A stretch of 64,000 bases of DNA, taken from assembly GCA_007922225.1 (NCBI GenBank), contig ML679989.1:19968915-20032914 (forward strand). Direction: 5' to 3'. Position 1 is the first letter of the stretch; each line of letters starts with the position of its first letter. The position numbers and the translations under genes are program-made. This DNA comes from Emydura subglobosa. Taxonomy: Eukaryota; Chordata; Testudines; Chelidae. Positions 35,906 through 47,519 of the stretch are shown here, piece after piece. The notes under the pieces were generated by a model. The model was given only the letters and a program-made list of their open reading frames with translations, searched no databases and was not told the origin of the DNA.

Positions 35906-38114
35906 CTGACGTAAAGGGAAGACAGGCAGAGAGCAAGGTCGTTAGCAGCGTGTCACAGGGCCCGGGCTTTGTTTGCAGACTACAAGCTTCCCCAACCCCA
36001 TCTCGGATGAACGTAAGTGCAAGTGGAGAGCTCACCCCGAGCAAATGCCCATCGCTTCAGGCACTCAGGAGCCAGCGAGAGCGAAACACAGGGTAAGATC
36101 AGGTCTGGAGTGGCCCGCTGTCCAGGCTGGCTGCAATGTCCAGCAATGGGGTTTTTGTTCCCAGTAAGTGGGAGCGGGTGGTGAGATATGGATACAGTGT
36201 CAGCAGCATTGCATCACCCGACACCACCGTGGAAATGTGGCTATTGAGCTAATTCAGAGGCTGGAAATTGCTCTTTGCTGTGTGCAAACAGCACGAGGCT
36301 CCGTAGCCAGCACTAAGGAAAGCCGCCAACCCAGGCAGCGCAGGGCTAGGGCGAATCCAGGGAGGAGCTGTAACAATCAGACCTGCACAAAGGGGCCAAG
36401 GGGGGGCACAGAAACGTCCCTTCTCCTTTGACTGAGAGGCAGGGGCAGCGTGTTCACGTGAGCAGCGCGCTGTATCTGTGAGCAGGCAAAGCCAGCAGGA
36501 GAGACGGGGCGTGACACTTCCTGGGGTACACAGGGTTGGGAAGCACCTTGCTGCTGCCTGCCCTTAGCATGACAGACCCCTGCCTGAGATCAACTCCCCG
36601 ACGCCACTGGCCATGGGCACCACGAGCCGTGCCCTCAGCCGACGCAGGCCCTGCTATCCCTCTGCAGCACGGTCCAGCCTCCGAGCATCCCCCTGGCGTG
36701 TCCAGACCCTGCTCCACCGGACACACAGAATTCACAGATCTGCCCTTCCCAACAGTGCCCCCAGCTTTCCAGTGCCCCTCAGGATCCCCGCTCCCCTCGA
36801 CTTCCAGCCCTTCAGTACGTGTGGAGTGAAATTTAACACAGAACCGAGATTTGGAAAGAAGCAAGTGGAATTCATGGCAACAAATGGTTACATACCAATA
36901 AATCACTAGAGCTTTCTAGAGCCTAAACATCACAAGACATTCTCCTGTCTCAATGAGGTTAGCTCACCCCAGCGCCTCTCAGTCAGCATTCACCAACCCC
37001 AGCCGCTCTGCTGCCAGCCTCTGTTCATAAGGCAAACCAGCTGGCAGCTTGCCTCCCAGGTGAAGGATGCCTGACTGTACTTCTGCACCCCAGATCTGGT
37101 TCCAACGCTTATTTGTAAACAGAGCACCCTCTGCTGCTGGTGTTCTCCCGCAGAGAACCTCCCTCGGAGACTCTGCAGTCTCTTGATTAGCTGTTTGCTC
37201 AGACTGTAAATAGACGTCCATTGTGAAGTTTACATTACTAATTTAACACAGAGTCAGACAGGTAGATAAAAAGTTTCTTTCAGGCAGGAAACACTTATCA
37301 CCTTCCGGTGACCGGCTCCAACTCACAGACCTTAAGAGCTTAATTTTTCAGTGTAGATACAGAACTCCTTAGTATTACCCACACATACAGCTCACACTGA
37401 CTTGTGGCAACAGAGACCTCACGTGATGCCCTGTGACAAGCTAGGATGTAGAGACCAGACCCAGGGGATTGCTGTAACCCTTATGCACCCCTGCCCCTCT
37501 GCCAGGGGGCACCCAGAGATCCCTGGGTCACACGGAGGCAGAGCCACCAGGAACAGACTGTGCTGAGGGAAAAAAATGATGAAACCCATCCTAAGCAAGG
37601 GGCATCTGCCCAGAGCGGCTCCCAGGCCCTGGTGAGCCTGCACCCCATCCCAGCTTGTACTTCAGCTCTCCCAGCTGCTGGGACCCCACCCCACACACAA
37701 ACTTCTCGGCTTTCCCTTGGCCTGTTCCCTGGGTCAACTCCCACCCACATCAGCTGCGAAGCCCTCGTGCACACCTCCCAGCCTCTGAACTGCCACCCTC
37801 TAGCCCCAAAAGCAACACGCGAAGCCTTGGCCCTGGCAGATCTCCCTTCACGTATGGCCCAGCAGTACCTGCAGCTGGTTGATTTCACTCTGTGGTTAAT
37901 CCTGCAAAACAGGATTGTAAGAGTGACCTGCAAGGAATAAAATGTAGGTCTTCTGCCCTTTTAACTTCCTTATGTGTTTTTTGCAAATGAGTTTTTCTAT
38001 CAGAAAGGTGAGGTCTTGGCTACTCTTTTTTCCTGGAACGCTCTGTGGGTGACTGGGGATCTTGCAGGTTTGTGACATCACAGACACCATGCAGCTGGGA
38101 GGAGAAATGCTTTT
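35906..38114. other. Intron sequence without recognised elements
   Basis: About 2.2 kb of unique-looking intron. I saw no dispersed repeat and no exon. Confidence 0.55.
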
Positions 38115-38415
38115 TAGGCTTGGTCTACGCTGCCGGTGAAATTCGGTGGCAGTCGAGGGGAGATACGCAAGCTACATAAAGTAGCTTGCATATCTCCTGT
38201 CAACTTCCTAACTTCTGCGTAGCGTGGCATCACCACTACGCTGTGCCGGCAGGAAATGCCCTTCCAACAACGCAACATTAATCTTTTTGCAGGGATGGAT
38301 TAATGCTGTCAACTTCCAAATCGATTGAGCAGGTCTCCACTGCCACTCAAATCGATCCTGCAGAATCGATCCGGCAGCGCTGACAGTGCCGCCATGAATG
38401 TAGACGTACCCCTAG
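38115..38415. mobile_element. TIR element (MITE), TCTACGCT terminus
   Basis: The left end GGCTTGGTCTACGCTGCC and the right end GAATGTAGACGTACCC are inverted complements in part. The interior has palindromic pieces (AAGCTACATAAAGTAGCTT at 38169-38187). It abuts the larger TIR element that begins at 38430. Confidence 0.65.
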
Positions 38416-38429
38416 TCAGATTGTTAAAA

Positions 38430-39311
38430 TACTCCTGGGGGAATTCTGTGACACTGAGCATATGCAGAATTCATGTCCCCTGCAGATTTCTTTGCTTCCC
38501 CACAGAAAAATGACTTCTGACGGGGAAGCAAAGGGAAGATACAAGAGCGGTCACATGCCCCTCCCCAATAGCGCAGGCACATTGGTTCAGGTGCCCAGAG
38601 CAGTGGGTGGAGATGTAAATCACCATGGGGGATAAGGGGAGAAAGTGGGGCTGGGCGTGCGTCTGGGGAGACATCAATCACCCCAGGGGGCAAGGCCGGG
38701 CGCGCATGCGTGCAAGCGAGACACTGACCCTCTCACTTGCTATTACGACTGGCCCAGCGTTGGGAGACAGGGCTTTGGGATGTTGCTGAGGAGGTAGATG
38801 TAGGGCAGGTTCTGTCCCCTCAGGCAGAGCAGAATGTAGCAGCCTGCCTGCTTAGTGAATTGTTCCCATGGGTCTTAGTGAATTCAGCCAGGAGCATAAA
38901 ACAGGTGTAAACGTTTTAAATCTACTTTATATTGCCAGAGTGTTGCAAAGGATCCTTATTGTAAAGGAACAGTATGGCTTTATAAATGCTTATGGTGCTT
39001 TAGTGATTAGAACCGGTCTAAATTTTTGGACTGAAACATTTTCCTATCAAAATCTGCCCCATGAACTGTTTAATATTGAGCTTTCTGGGGATGGCTGCAT
39101 ATATTTGTTACTAATAACTAGAACTAAAGGCTCAAACCTAGCTACATTACTATTGGACAAGAAGGTTTGGGGGATTTCCTCCAGTGCTCCACACGCCAAT
39201 TCTCCATCCACTGTATTGTGTTGTTTTTGACAAATAAAATATGCAGCATTTTAAAATATTGTGCACAGAATTTTGTATTTAATTTTTTGACGCAGTATTC
39301 CCCCAGGAGTA
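38430..39311. mobile_element. 882 bp non-autonomous DNA transposon with long TIRs
   Basis: The left end TACTCCTGGGGGAATTCTG and the right end CAGTATTCCCCCAGGAGTA are inverted complements with one mismatch in 19. TTAAAA stands at both outer flanks (GTTAAAA before, TTTAAAA after), a possible target duplication. The interior has no recognisable transposase. The AATTCTG...CCCCCAGGAGTA ends recall a repeat that is common in turtles. Confidence 0.85.
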
Positions 39312-39610
39312 TTTAAAACGCTCTGCTTTTTGTTTGTTTTATTAAATTCATTTAATTCATATGTCCTACAAACTGTTGGGAGAAAAGCTCACTGAGTTAA
39401 AGAGCAACACCCCTCCATTTCAACTAAGGACAGGAAAAGCCCCCACTCTAGTTCTCTGCTCCTCCAAGGAGACTCCCAGAAAACACAGGGAAGACCAGAC
39501 ATTTCAAATATATCTAAGGTAAAAAACAAGTGAAGTATGGAAAACAAAGGGCTTCTTGGACCTTCTAATCCATCATCAAAATAAAATAATAGCACAAACC
39601 CAATAGCATC

Positions 39611-40483
39611 TGTCAAACTGCCTCCAGTGACTCAGGAACATGAGTACCAGTCTCAGGACAGACTGTTAAGAGGCAGGGCACAAAACCCAACTTGGCTGAG
39701 AGTTTATACATAGATTTTACCAACCAACCATCAAATGTAGATCTCACACCAAAGACAATGCTTGTAGCCAATCCTGTAATTTACTATTAATAAATCTGTG
39801 TATAGTTTAAGGAAATGAGAGTTATTACAAGGTTAAATATTAAGTTTCAAAAAGTAAGAGACGCTTCTATAACAAGCAAGTTCTATAGGACCTTTAGGGC
39901 TAACCGAGGCTAAGCACTGGGGACCTCTTGCTTATGCCTAGAAACCTTGCCCCCCAGTGTCCAAGTCGCAGAGAAATCCAGTTCCTTCTTGTTAGGGGTT
40001 TTTATTCCCCTCCTTCCACGTGCTCTGAGCTGATGCGAGGAATCCCCTTGCATGACTCATTATCATGGGGGAATAACAGAACAACAAAGTCTGTTGTCCT
40101 CTTTAATGTCCCACAATAGTCCATCTGGTGTCAATGGGCCTTCCCTGTTGGTCAGGACTTTCTGTTGGAGACCAGATTTCAAACTAGTTAGCGTGTCTCT
40201 CCTGTCTGGTAACTTACAGTAACAGATGCTCACAATACAAACCTTCAAATATTAACTTACACTATGGGGTACAGAGGCTATAAGTGAGATTAATGCCGGC
40301 AGCCATTCACAGGCATTCAATAAAGTCTAAATAAACACTAAATACATTCCTCTCATTCTAATACCTGCTTTAACCACACTAACACACAGGCAAGCCAGAC
40401 TGATTCCAGCTATGGATTTGTCAGTCTTTAGTTGAGACATGGGGACCCTGGTGGGAGCTAGCATCTGGTCTGCCAGTGTCACA
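39611..40483 (-). mobile_element. LTR family 1 (copy D), minus strand
   Basis: Read on the minus strand it begins TGTGACACTGGCAGACCAGA and ends GGCAGTTTGACA, so both TG and CA termini are intact. Internal landmarks shared with copies A and B/C include the reverse complements of GCTTAGCCTCGGTTAGCCC, TTATTAATAGTAAATTAC and GGATTGGCTACAAGCATTG. It lies in the same direction as RGS3. Flanking 5-mers (GCATC and GCCCC) do not give a convincing target duplication. Confidence 0.78.
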
Positions 40484-41449
40484 GCCCCATTTGCAAGTGA
40501 CCTTTAAAAACACCATCTGGGGATTCAGCTATCACATCGGCAGTAAAAACGACAAGAGTTCACTCCGGCTGTGAAACTGGAAGGCTTGCTGCTGGGCTGG
40601 GCCTTGGAGGTAATGTTTGCTGACACTGGTTCCGTTCGAATCCTCTTTGCGTGGGGATTTCCAAAGGGCCTAAGGGAGTTAGGTGTGCAGTTGCTGGTGA
40701 CCGTCATTGGTAGTTAGGTGCCAACATCCCTCCACTGCTTTGGAAAATCTCCCCCTTTCTATGTATTTTTAATAAGGCTGAATTGTCTGTGAGTTGGGAG
40801 CTGGAGGGGGCATTTTAATAATCCATAAACCAAACCAGTCCTCTTTAGCAGGGGGGACTCCAGGATTCCCCTGCCTGCTTCCTTCTATCCTGCCCAAAGG
40901 AGTCCTGTCCTGATAATGCCCCCCTTTCTCTCCTTTCTGCTCCAACGTCTACCAGTGCAGTTCTGAACATCTAGAGTAAGAGTGACATGACGCTCCTTTC
41001 CTAGCCCAGCACACCCAGCCTCTGCCATCCCATGGTCTGCAGGCCCAAATTCCGATCTCCGCCCGCCTGTCAGGCTGCACCAATCGGAGCTGCATTATGC
41101 TCAGGTTGATACACCATCTTTGGAACTTGCCGAAATAAGACAAGTGCCAGCATCCACCAGTGTACCAAAATCATGGCACGAAGGGAGCCTCTGCCCTGCC
41201 CTGCCCTGCTCTGCCCTCCAGGTCTGCAGCAGCAGAAGCGAATGATTTAAAAGAAATCAAGAGAGCCTGATAGAGGTAAGTGGAGCTAGGGGGAGTCATG
41301 TGACCACACAGATCCTGTAACTAACGCATGTTCCACAGGCTACAGAAAGCTTCAGCAATTCCCCTGTATTCAAGCACATTTCATCTCCGCTTTATTGAGA
41401 ATGATTCAGAGTTGCCCTGATTGTACTTTACAGTCCCCTTGCTAATCAG
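40484..41449. other. Intron sequence without recognised elements
   Basis: About 1 kb of ordinary intron. A short CCCTG tandem run lies at 41194-41216. Nothing else is recognised. Confidence 0.55.
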
Positions 41450-41765
41450 ATTCGAGTTAAGTTTGGCAGACTTCAATTTTTTTCTTATAATTTAGACAGA
41501 TAATATCTATGTTTATTTTTAAGCTTTTTATTATTTTAATCAATGTACATTTTAATAGTCGCAGGAAATTATTGGGGTGCCCGACAATAGGGTCAGACAG
41601 TAAGTAGATGCTGCGATTCAAGAAGTTAAAGCTTTGTGACTGTTAAAGAACAAATGGTCACATGTCAAAATACACCAAGTAAATATTCTTTAATCCAACT
41701 GTAAGAAGTTTAATTTCTCAAGCAGCATTTTTCTCACTTGGCCTATCTGTATAGTTCCCGTCCAC
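41450..41765. repeat. AT-rich dispersed repeat, copy 1
   Basis: This stretch and 59555-59940 share an ordered series of blocks, such as GATAATATC, TTATTTTTAAGC, GTAGATGCT, CACATGTCAAAATA against CACGTGTCAAAATA, and GCATTTTTCTCACTT against CCATTTTTCTGACTT. They are diverged copies of one family in the same orientation. I cannot name the family. Confidence 0.75.
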
Positions 41766-42384
41766 TTGGCCTGCAGCAATGCTCAGTTCACACTGGTTGT
41801 TCTAAGACAGGTAACCCCACTTGCAGATAAGCCAGAGAGGCACCTTGGAAACTGCAGCATGGGACTGTTACGAACAGCTCTACTGACGGGAGAGTGTCCC
41901 AGGGAGCCAGGGAGAGTGGGGTGGAAGATCCCCAGAGCTCTATTCTGCCTTTAAAACTCAGGTGTCGCCTAATCTGGGAGCACAAACCCTGCCTTCATGA
42001 TAATCAGATGGACACCGTGTGGCACCACTACAGGGCAGAGTAAAGGCTGTGTGGGTGCCCGAACTGTGCATCTCCAGACCCCCACGGGTTGGATTTCTTT
42101 GATGTTTAGCATTTCCACTGGGGAACGAGAGCTCACAACCCGGGGGCTCTGCGTGGGCATTAAAGATCTCACAGTTGTTTCCCTAAGAGAAGGAGCTTGC
42201 CCCAGTCTCCTTGAACCAAATGCCCCTTCCCTACACAAGTGTGATCAGCAGCACTCGGGTGCCACTCCTGACCCTGAAGCCAGCTGCAGTGCAGTGGTGA
42301 GGCAGGTCTGGCAGGGCCTGAGCATCCTCCCCTTCCTCTGACAACCAGCCTGTGTTTGTACACTGCTTTGGCATCCATCCAGAT

Positions 42385-42506
42385 AGGGTGACCCGATGTC
42401 TCGATTTTATAGGCACAGACCTGATATTCGGGGCTTTTTCTTGTACAGGTGCCTATTACTCCCCATCCTCTGTCCCGATTTGTCACACCTGCTGTCAGGT
42501 CACCCT
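42385..42506. mobile_element. Short palindromic MITE, AGGGTGACC...GGTCACCCT
   Basis: A 122 bp element with inverted ends AGGGTGACCCGA and CAGGTCACCCT. The interior (TTTTTCTTGTACAGG, TCCCGATTTGTCACACC) matches a well-known short sauropsid repeat. It is too small to encode anything. Confidence 0.82.
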
Positions 42507-42719
42507 GCCCATAGGGCAGGTGTATGAAGGGTTAACCATCAGCCAATACAGGGCTCTCACAGACAGTGCTTGTGCCCTCAGGCTGCGCCCCTGCCTGTGC
42601 GCTGAAGGCCATGCGCGTTGTCAGGATGGGGCAAACTCAGGGCCTACCCAGCTGGTATCCCAGTGCAGATGCAGTTCCTCCATGCTGCCCTCGGCTGTGG
42701 GAACCTTCCTAATCATTGT

Positions 42720-43690
42720 TTATGTGTCGGTGTCAGTTTTGTATTAGAAGTTCTAAATCTGTCTGGTATATTTGTATTTGAAACTTGTGCTGTGTTTCTG
42801 AGTGACATCCCAGCAGGAGGGCAGCAGCACGGAGCCTGCTCAATGGCCCATCAAGGGAACTCACAAGTACAATGAATCCAGTGAAAGGACCCCGGGGCCG
42901 CATCTTATGAGTCACCAGGACATGCAAGAACATGCCTAGGGCCAGGGGATGCTGAGGCTTTTCCAGGCCATGTGCCGTGTGGCTGGGTTTGGGACAAGCC
43001 ATGTGACAAAGGGACATAAAAGGCAGCTGCACCATCCCCATCTCGTCTTCATTCCTGCTTCCTAAAATCCTACCTCTGGATCAACTCATCTACAACTGAA
43101 GCTGTGAAACAAAGGACTGAGACCATCCAGGTACTGGGTGTACAGCAGAGGGACCATACAAGCCTGCAAACGCCACAATTCTGCTGAGAAACTGATCTAT
43201 ATGGACTTTAAAGGCATCTGTGTGTATCTGATTGCTTTGACCATTTAACGTGTCTCTTATTATTTATTTATTTCCTTTATAGTAAACCTTCAGTTTAGTT
43301 ACTAAAGGATTGGCTGGCAGCGTGCTATTTTGGGTAAGATCCATACTTACGTTGCTCTGGTACTGGGGCTGACCTCACTGGGGATCAGGAGAACATTTTG
43401 GTAAAGGGAACAGAGTTTTAATAACTGATTTACTCTCGTGGCTGATTGGAGCCAGAGACTGAAATGCAGTAAAGGGGGCTGTGTCACTTCTTGTAGTTAG
43501 CTTCCGGCTAACCAGCATGGGGATTCAAAGCGCTGTTTGTGACTGGTTGGAGAATCTAACTACAGTGTTAGCCACCAGTGTTGGGAGAATCTGCTCTCCT
43601 TTTGCAGCCTGCCCTGCCCTTGGCATTTTCAGGTGGCTGCCTAGGCGTGGACGGGTCCCACACAACCCGAGTCTGGGACCCTCTGATGTA
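42720..43690 (+). mobile_element. LTR, family 2
   Basis: Layout of an LTR on the plus strand: a U3-like part with TCTGTCTGGTATATTTGTAT, a TATA-like ACATAAAAGG at 43014-43023, a transcript start region (CATCTCGTCTTCATTCC), and a U5-like part with AAAGGATTGGCTGGCAGCG and GGGTAAGATCC. The GGATTGGCT...AAGATC region is arranged as in family 1, suggesting related LTRs. Limits are approximate and no target duplication is clear. No viral gene is attached. Confidence 0.65.
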
Positions 43691-46600
43691 GTGGGAAGGC
43701 AGAATGCCTGGCAGCCAGCGGATCCCGCCGCCCTGCTGCACTGAAACGCAGCCCAGCCCAGCCCAGAGACAGCCTCTGCAGGCCTAGCTCAGGCACCTAG
43801 CAGTCCCGCTCTCGTTTTCATTCAGGGTGGCTGCCGTTCCCCTCCCATGGATGGAAAGAGAAACCGTGGTTGGGTCTCGCAGTGCTGGGGGAGGAGGATG
43901 CAGATGGCGTGAGGGAGACATTTGCGACCAGATAAAGTGCCCGACAGGAGCGCTGCCAGCTGCTTTTTAGCTGGCTGTGCACACGCAACTTTCCAAAAAC
44001 ATGTTATTGCAGGAGATCAGTGTGGGCCGACGTGGGACCCCCCAGGGCAGGGCTGGCCACAGGCTGGGGCTGGATAATAACAGAGCAGCAGGGAGACACC
44101 CGGGCCCATCCCAGACAGCAAGGGTCCGACTCAGCTAGTCTGGGGGTCAGGCCATTCCTGGTGGGGTCAGGGGACCCCAGGGTAGACACAGGCACCATTC
44201 GGATAAGCAGCCAAAGATCTCAGCCCTTCAGGAGCCTCTGCCCCACAGCCTGGCCCAGCTCTCCGGGACAGTCAGGCCCATTCACCCTGCCTGCTCCCTG
44301 CTAACTTGGCGGGGGGGGGAGGGGGGGGGGGATTGCACAAAGCTAAATGGTGGAGCAGGGGGCAGGTGTGGTGTCCAATGGCCCTGGGGCAGGAGCAGGG
44401 CGTGCTGGAGCCCGGCACCGAGTGAGGGCAGTGGGCAATGGGGCCCGCTGCAGACATCTGTGCCTCTGTCACACTCAGTGGCCGGTGCCCAGTTTTGTAC
44501 CCACCAGTCTTACAGACGCTGAGCGCTCTGGGGCAGAACCAGCTCTCTGTTCTGTTACACAGCACCCAGCTCAGTGGGCTCCTGGCGCATGACGGGGGCT
44601 ATACCAATAACCAGCAGTGACCAGCGGTAAGAGCCACCAGCAGGGTTTTTTAAATGAAATCTTTAGTTTCTGTTTGCAGCGATTTGTCTGCAGTGGGGCC
44701 GTTCTCCTCTCCCTGCCAGCACCCTGGCCCCACAGCCCCAGCCCCTGCAGAGCAGGGGGTGTTTACAGAGCTCCGCCCACCGACAGGGATGAGGTCGCTC
44801 CTCGGAGATGCTGCTGCAATGGGAGAGTGAGCACAGTCTGCCCCCCCTCCCCTCACCCCACTCACACCTGCCACAGCTGCATTCCTCCTCCAGCCTCTGT
44901 AGACAGGCTTGGATCAGCTGGAGAGGAAGGGTAACCAGGCCCAGATCACCCCACCGCTCTGCTCCTGCACCCCTGGTCCAGCGGTGCCAGGCTGTGCACA
45001 GCTCGCTGTGGTGCGGAGGTGGGGAGGGAACCAGCGGGAAGGATGAAGCCTGGGAGGCAGACACACCCTGCACTATCTGTTCCCTCTGGCACCGGCCCAG
45101 ACAGATGCTAGCTCTCTGTGGCTGTGCTGGAGCCGCAGCTCCAGTGATGCAGAACAGGACTTACAACCCGGCAAGGGAGCACCTCCCCGCTGATCTGACT
45201 GGGTAGCAGTCTCACTCCGCTTGCTGTCTTCACTGAGCAAAGGTCGCTCGCTCGCATTCCTGAGATCTACATGCCCCAGAGCAGCATGGAGTGGAGGTGC
45301 CAGGGCAGGGCCCAGCCCAGGGACTCTCTCAGCATACGTGCGATGTGCCCAGCCCACTGATGGCATCACCAGCCGGGTGGAGAGCCGGGAATCTGCCATC
45401 AGAATAAGTCAGGGGCACGGGGCAAGGATCCGCGACAGTCTGCAGGTGACCGCAGCTGCATGGCAGGGCGGCAGAAAAACCCCATTTACAGAGACTGGCC
45501 GCACAGTTGCCCTGTCCTGTTCGAAACCGGTTCAGGGATGAGCACAGGTGCCTCAGCAGATCGAACCGGGTGGGCAGTGGTTGGGTCAGTGATGAGGAGC
45601 GTGATTAACTCGTTACGCCAAGCAGATTCCACCCTCGTGTCCTGCGGTGACATAAGTGACCCTACTGGGCGTCTAGCGGCCAGGCGAGCCGATGGGGGTT
45701 GAAGAGGTCTGCGTACAACGGCAGGGCGCTGTTCTCACGGATCTTGGAGAATACGGGGCGAGGCCACGCTACTCAGTATCGGCAGCCATGGCAACGGAGC
45801 TGCCCGTGAAGTCCCAGTAACGATGCGCGTCGCTTTGCTGAGCTCTACATGAACCAGCCTCATCCACATCGTGCTTCCCAGCAGCACCCGGCCCCGGCCG
45901 GGGAAGCTAACGAGCCAACCAGCAGATCACATCTGGCGCCGAATCTTGGTCATTTGCCATCGGACTGCGACTGCGGGGGGACAGAACTGGGACCCCAGGA
46001 AGAGTGATGCTGCCCGGGACACTGCCCTACGGGGCACTTAAAGAAAACGATCCCAGAATAGTGGAGTCACCCACATGTCCGGCCAGATGGGAGCCCCAGG
46101 GAACGTGTCACCTCAGTTCTGCTCAGCTTCGGGACCCTGAGAGGCCAATGCAGCCGTTCCCTAAGCCACAGCCTCCAATCAGACCGGGCGTAAGGGTATC
46201 ACCTGTCTGAACCACCACTGCCCTCACCCTCACAAGTACCCCAGCATGATCTTCCTCCTTCCCCTCCTAGACACAGCTCTGTGCCCCTCCCAGACTGCCA
46301 AGGGACTACAGCGTGCCAGACACAGCCCTCCTATGGGCCAGCACAAACCCACCCAGCACCTCTTAGGGCAGCATCCACAGCCCCTCTGGACCCATTTTTG
46401 TGACTTGGAACTACTGGGCCTGGAGACTTCATCCACTGGCTCTTCCTCCCCAGAGGATGAAGCCTCCTTTATTCCCAGGGACATACCAGCAGCTCTTAGC
46501 CAGAAACGTGTTCCTAGGGACAGCTGCTGCCAAGCCAGGGAGGAAAGAGAGAGAGCTCAATTCTCCCCCGGGCCAGGCCTGGGCAGCCAGGACCCCACCA

Positions 46601-46999
46601 CAGCAGTCAGCGTACAAAAGCGGAGGGCGAGAGTTTCAGGGCCTGGCTTCCCTGCGGGTCTCAATGGGAGCAGTGGTGTTTGTTGGCACGGTGCCCAGGT
46701 GTAAATGGCAATACACAATGCAGGGGACATTCTCTGTGCCTGGCCTTTCCTCCCGCCCCTACGGGAGGCCCCAGGACAAGCTACTCCTCCTCTCCTAGGA
46801 AGGCTGAGCCCCTCCTTGCAGGAGGACATCCCGCTTCGGCCTTTCTCGGAGACGCCTCCTGGGCAGCCCACGGAGTCTCACAAGACAATGGCCATGCCAA
46901 CTGCCCGGACATTGGGTACCTAGCAACAAAACACCCATGGATGCCCCCCCTCCTTAGTAAGCCCCCAGCGGTGACCAGCTGGAGGACAAAGGACTGGGG
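43691..46999. other. GC-rich intron sequence with a G-run
   Basis: About 3.3 kb. A run of 9 G, one A and 11 G lies at 44311-44331 and could form a quadruplex. The part 45540-45990 is unusually CpG-rich, but I could not match it to a gene or repeat. Confidence 0.5.
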
Positions 47000-47480
47000 A
47001 GGGGCCATAGGGGTGTTACGTGGGGGCTGCTGGCAGCAGAGAGAATCTCCTGGACCAGGACTAAAGAGGGGTGAGGGGGCTCTGGGCTGACCCAGCTGGA
47101 CCATGCTTTAACTTTCTGGTCTCGTGTTAACCGAGGACTTTCTTTGCGTGTCCAGACATCTAATAAACCCTCCTGTTGTTACCACGCTCGCTGGGACTTG
47201 CTCCAGAGTCAGGGAGTTGGGGGGCATCACTCCTTTTGGGTGGACAAGTCTCCCTCCGGTGTCCAATCCGGGCAGACTCGCTGCAGGGCGCTCCTGGCGT
47301 GAAGCAGGGGGCTGAAGGCTCCAAGGTTCGGTCCCGAGAGGAGGTGAAGCCGAGGGGCTGACCCCAGTGGGACAGTGACTCTAAGGGGCTGACACACTGA
47401 AGGGGTCCTTCCAGGGACTATTCCAGAGCCGCGCGAGAGCATCAGGCCTGTGGATCCGTGACGCCCTCCCCGCTTCAGTG
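47000..47480 (+). mobile_element. LTR-like 3' end with polyadenylation signal
   Basis: AATAAA at 47162-47167 is followed by a U5-like stretch (CGCTGGGACTTGCTCCAGAG, GGGGCATCACTCCTTTTGGG) of a kind I associate with turtle endogenous retrovirus LTRs. Start and end are uncertain. No viral gene is seen on either side. Confidence 0.45.
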
Positions 47481-47519
47481 CTTACCCCAAGAGGCATGGC
47501 TTCGGTAGGTAGCAACGCT

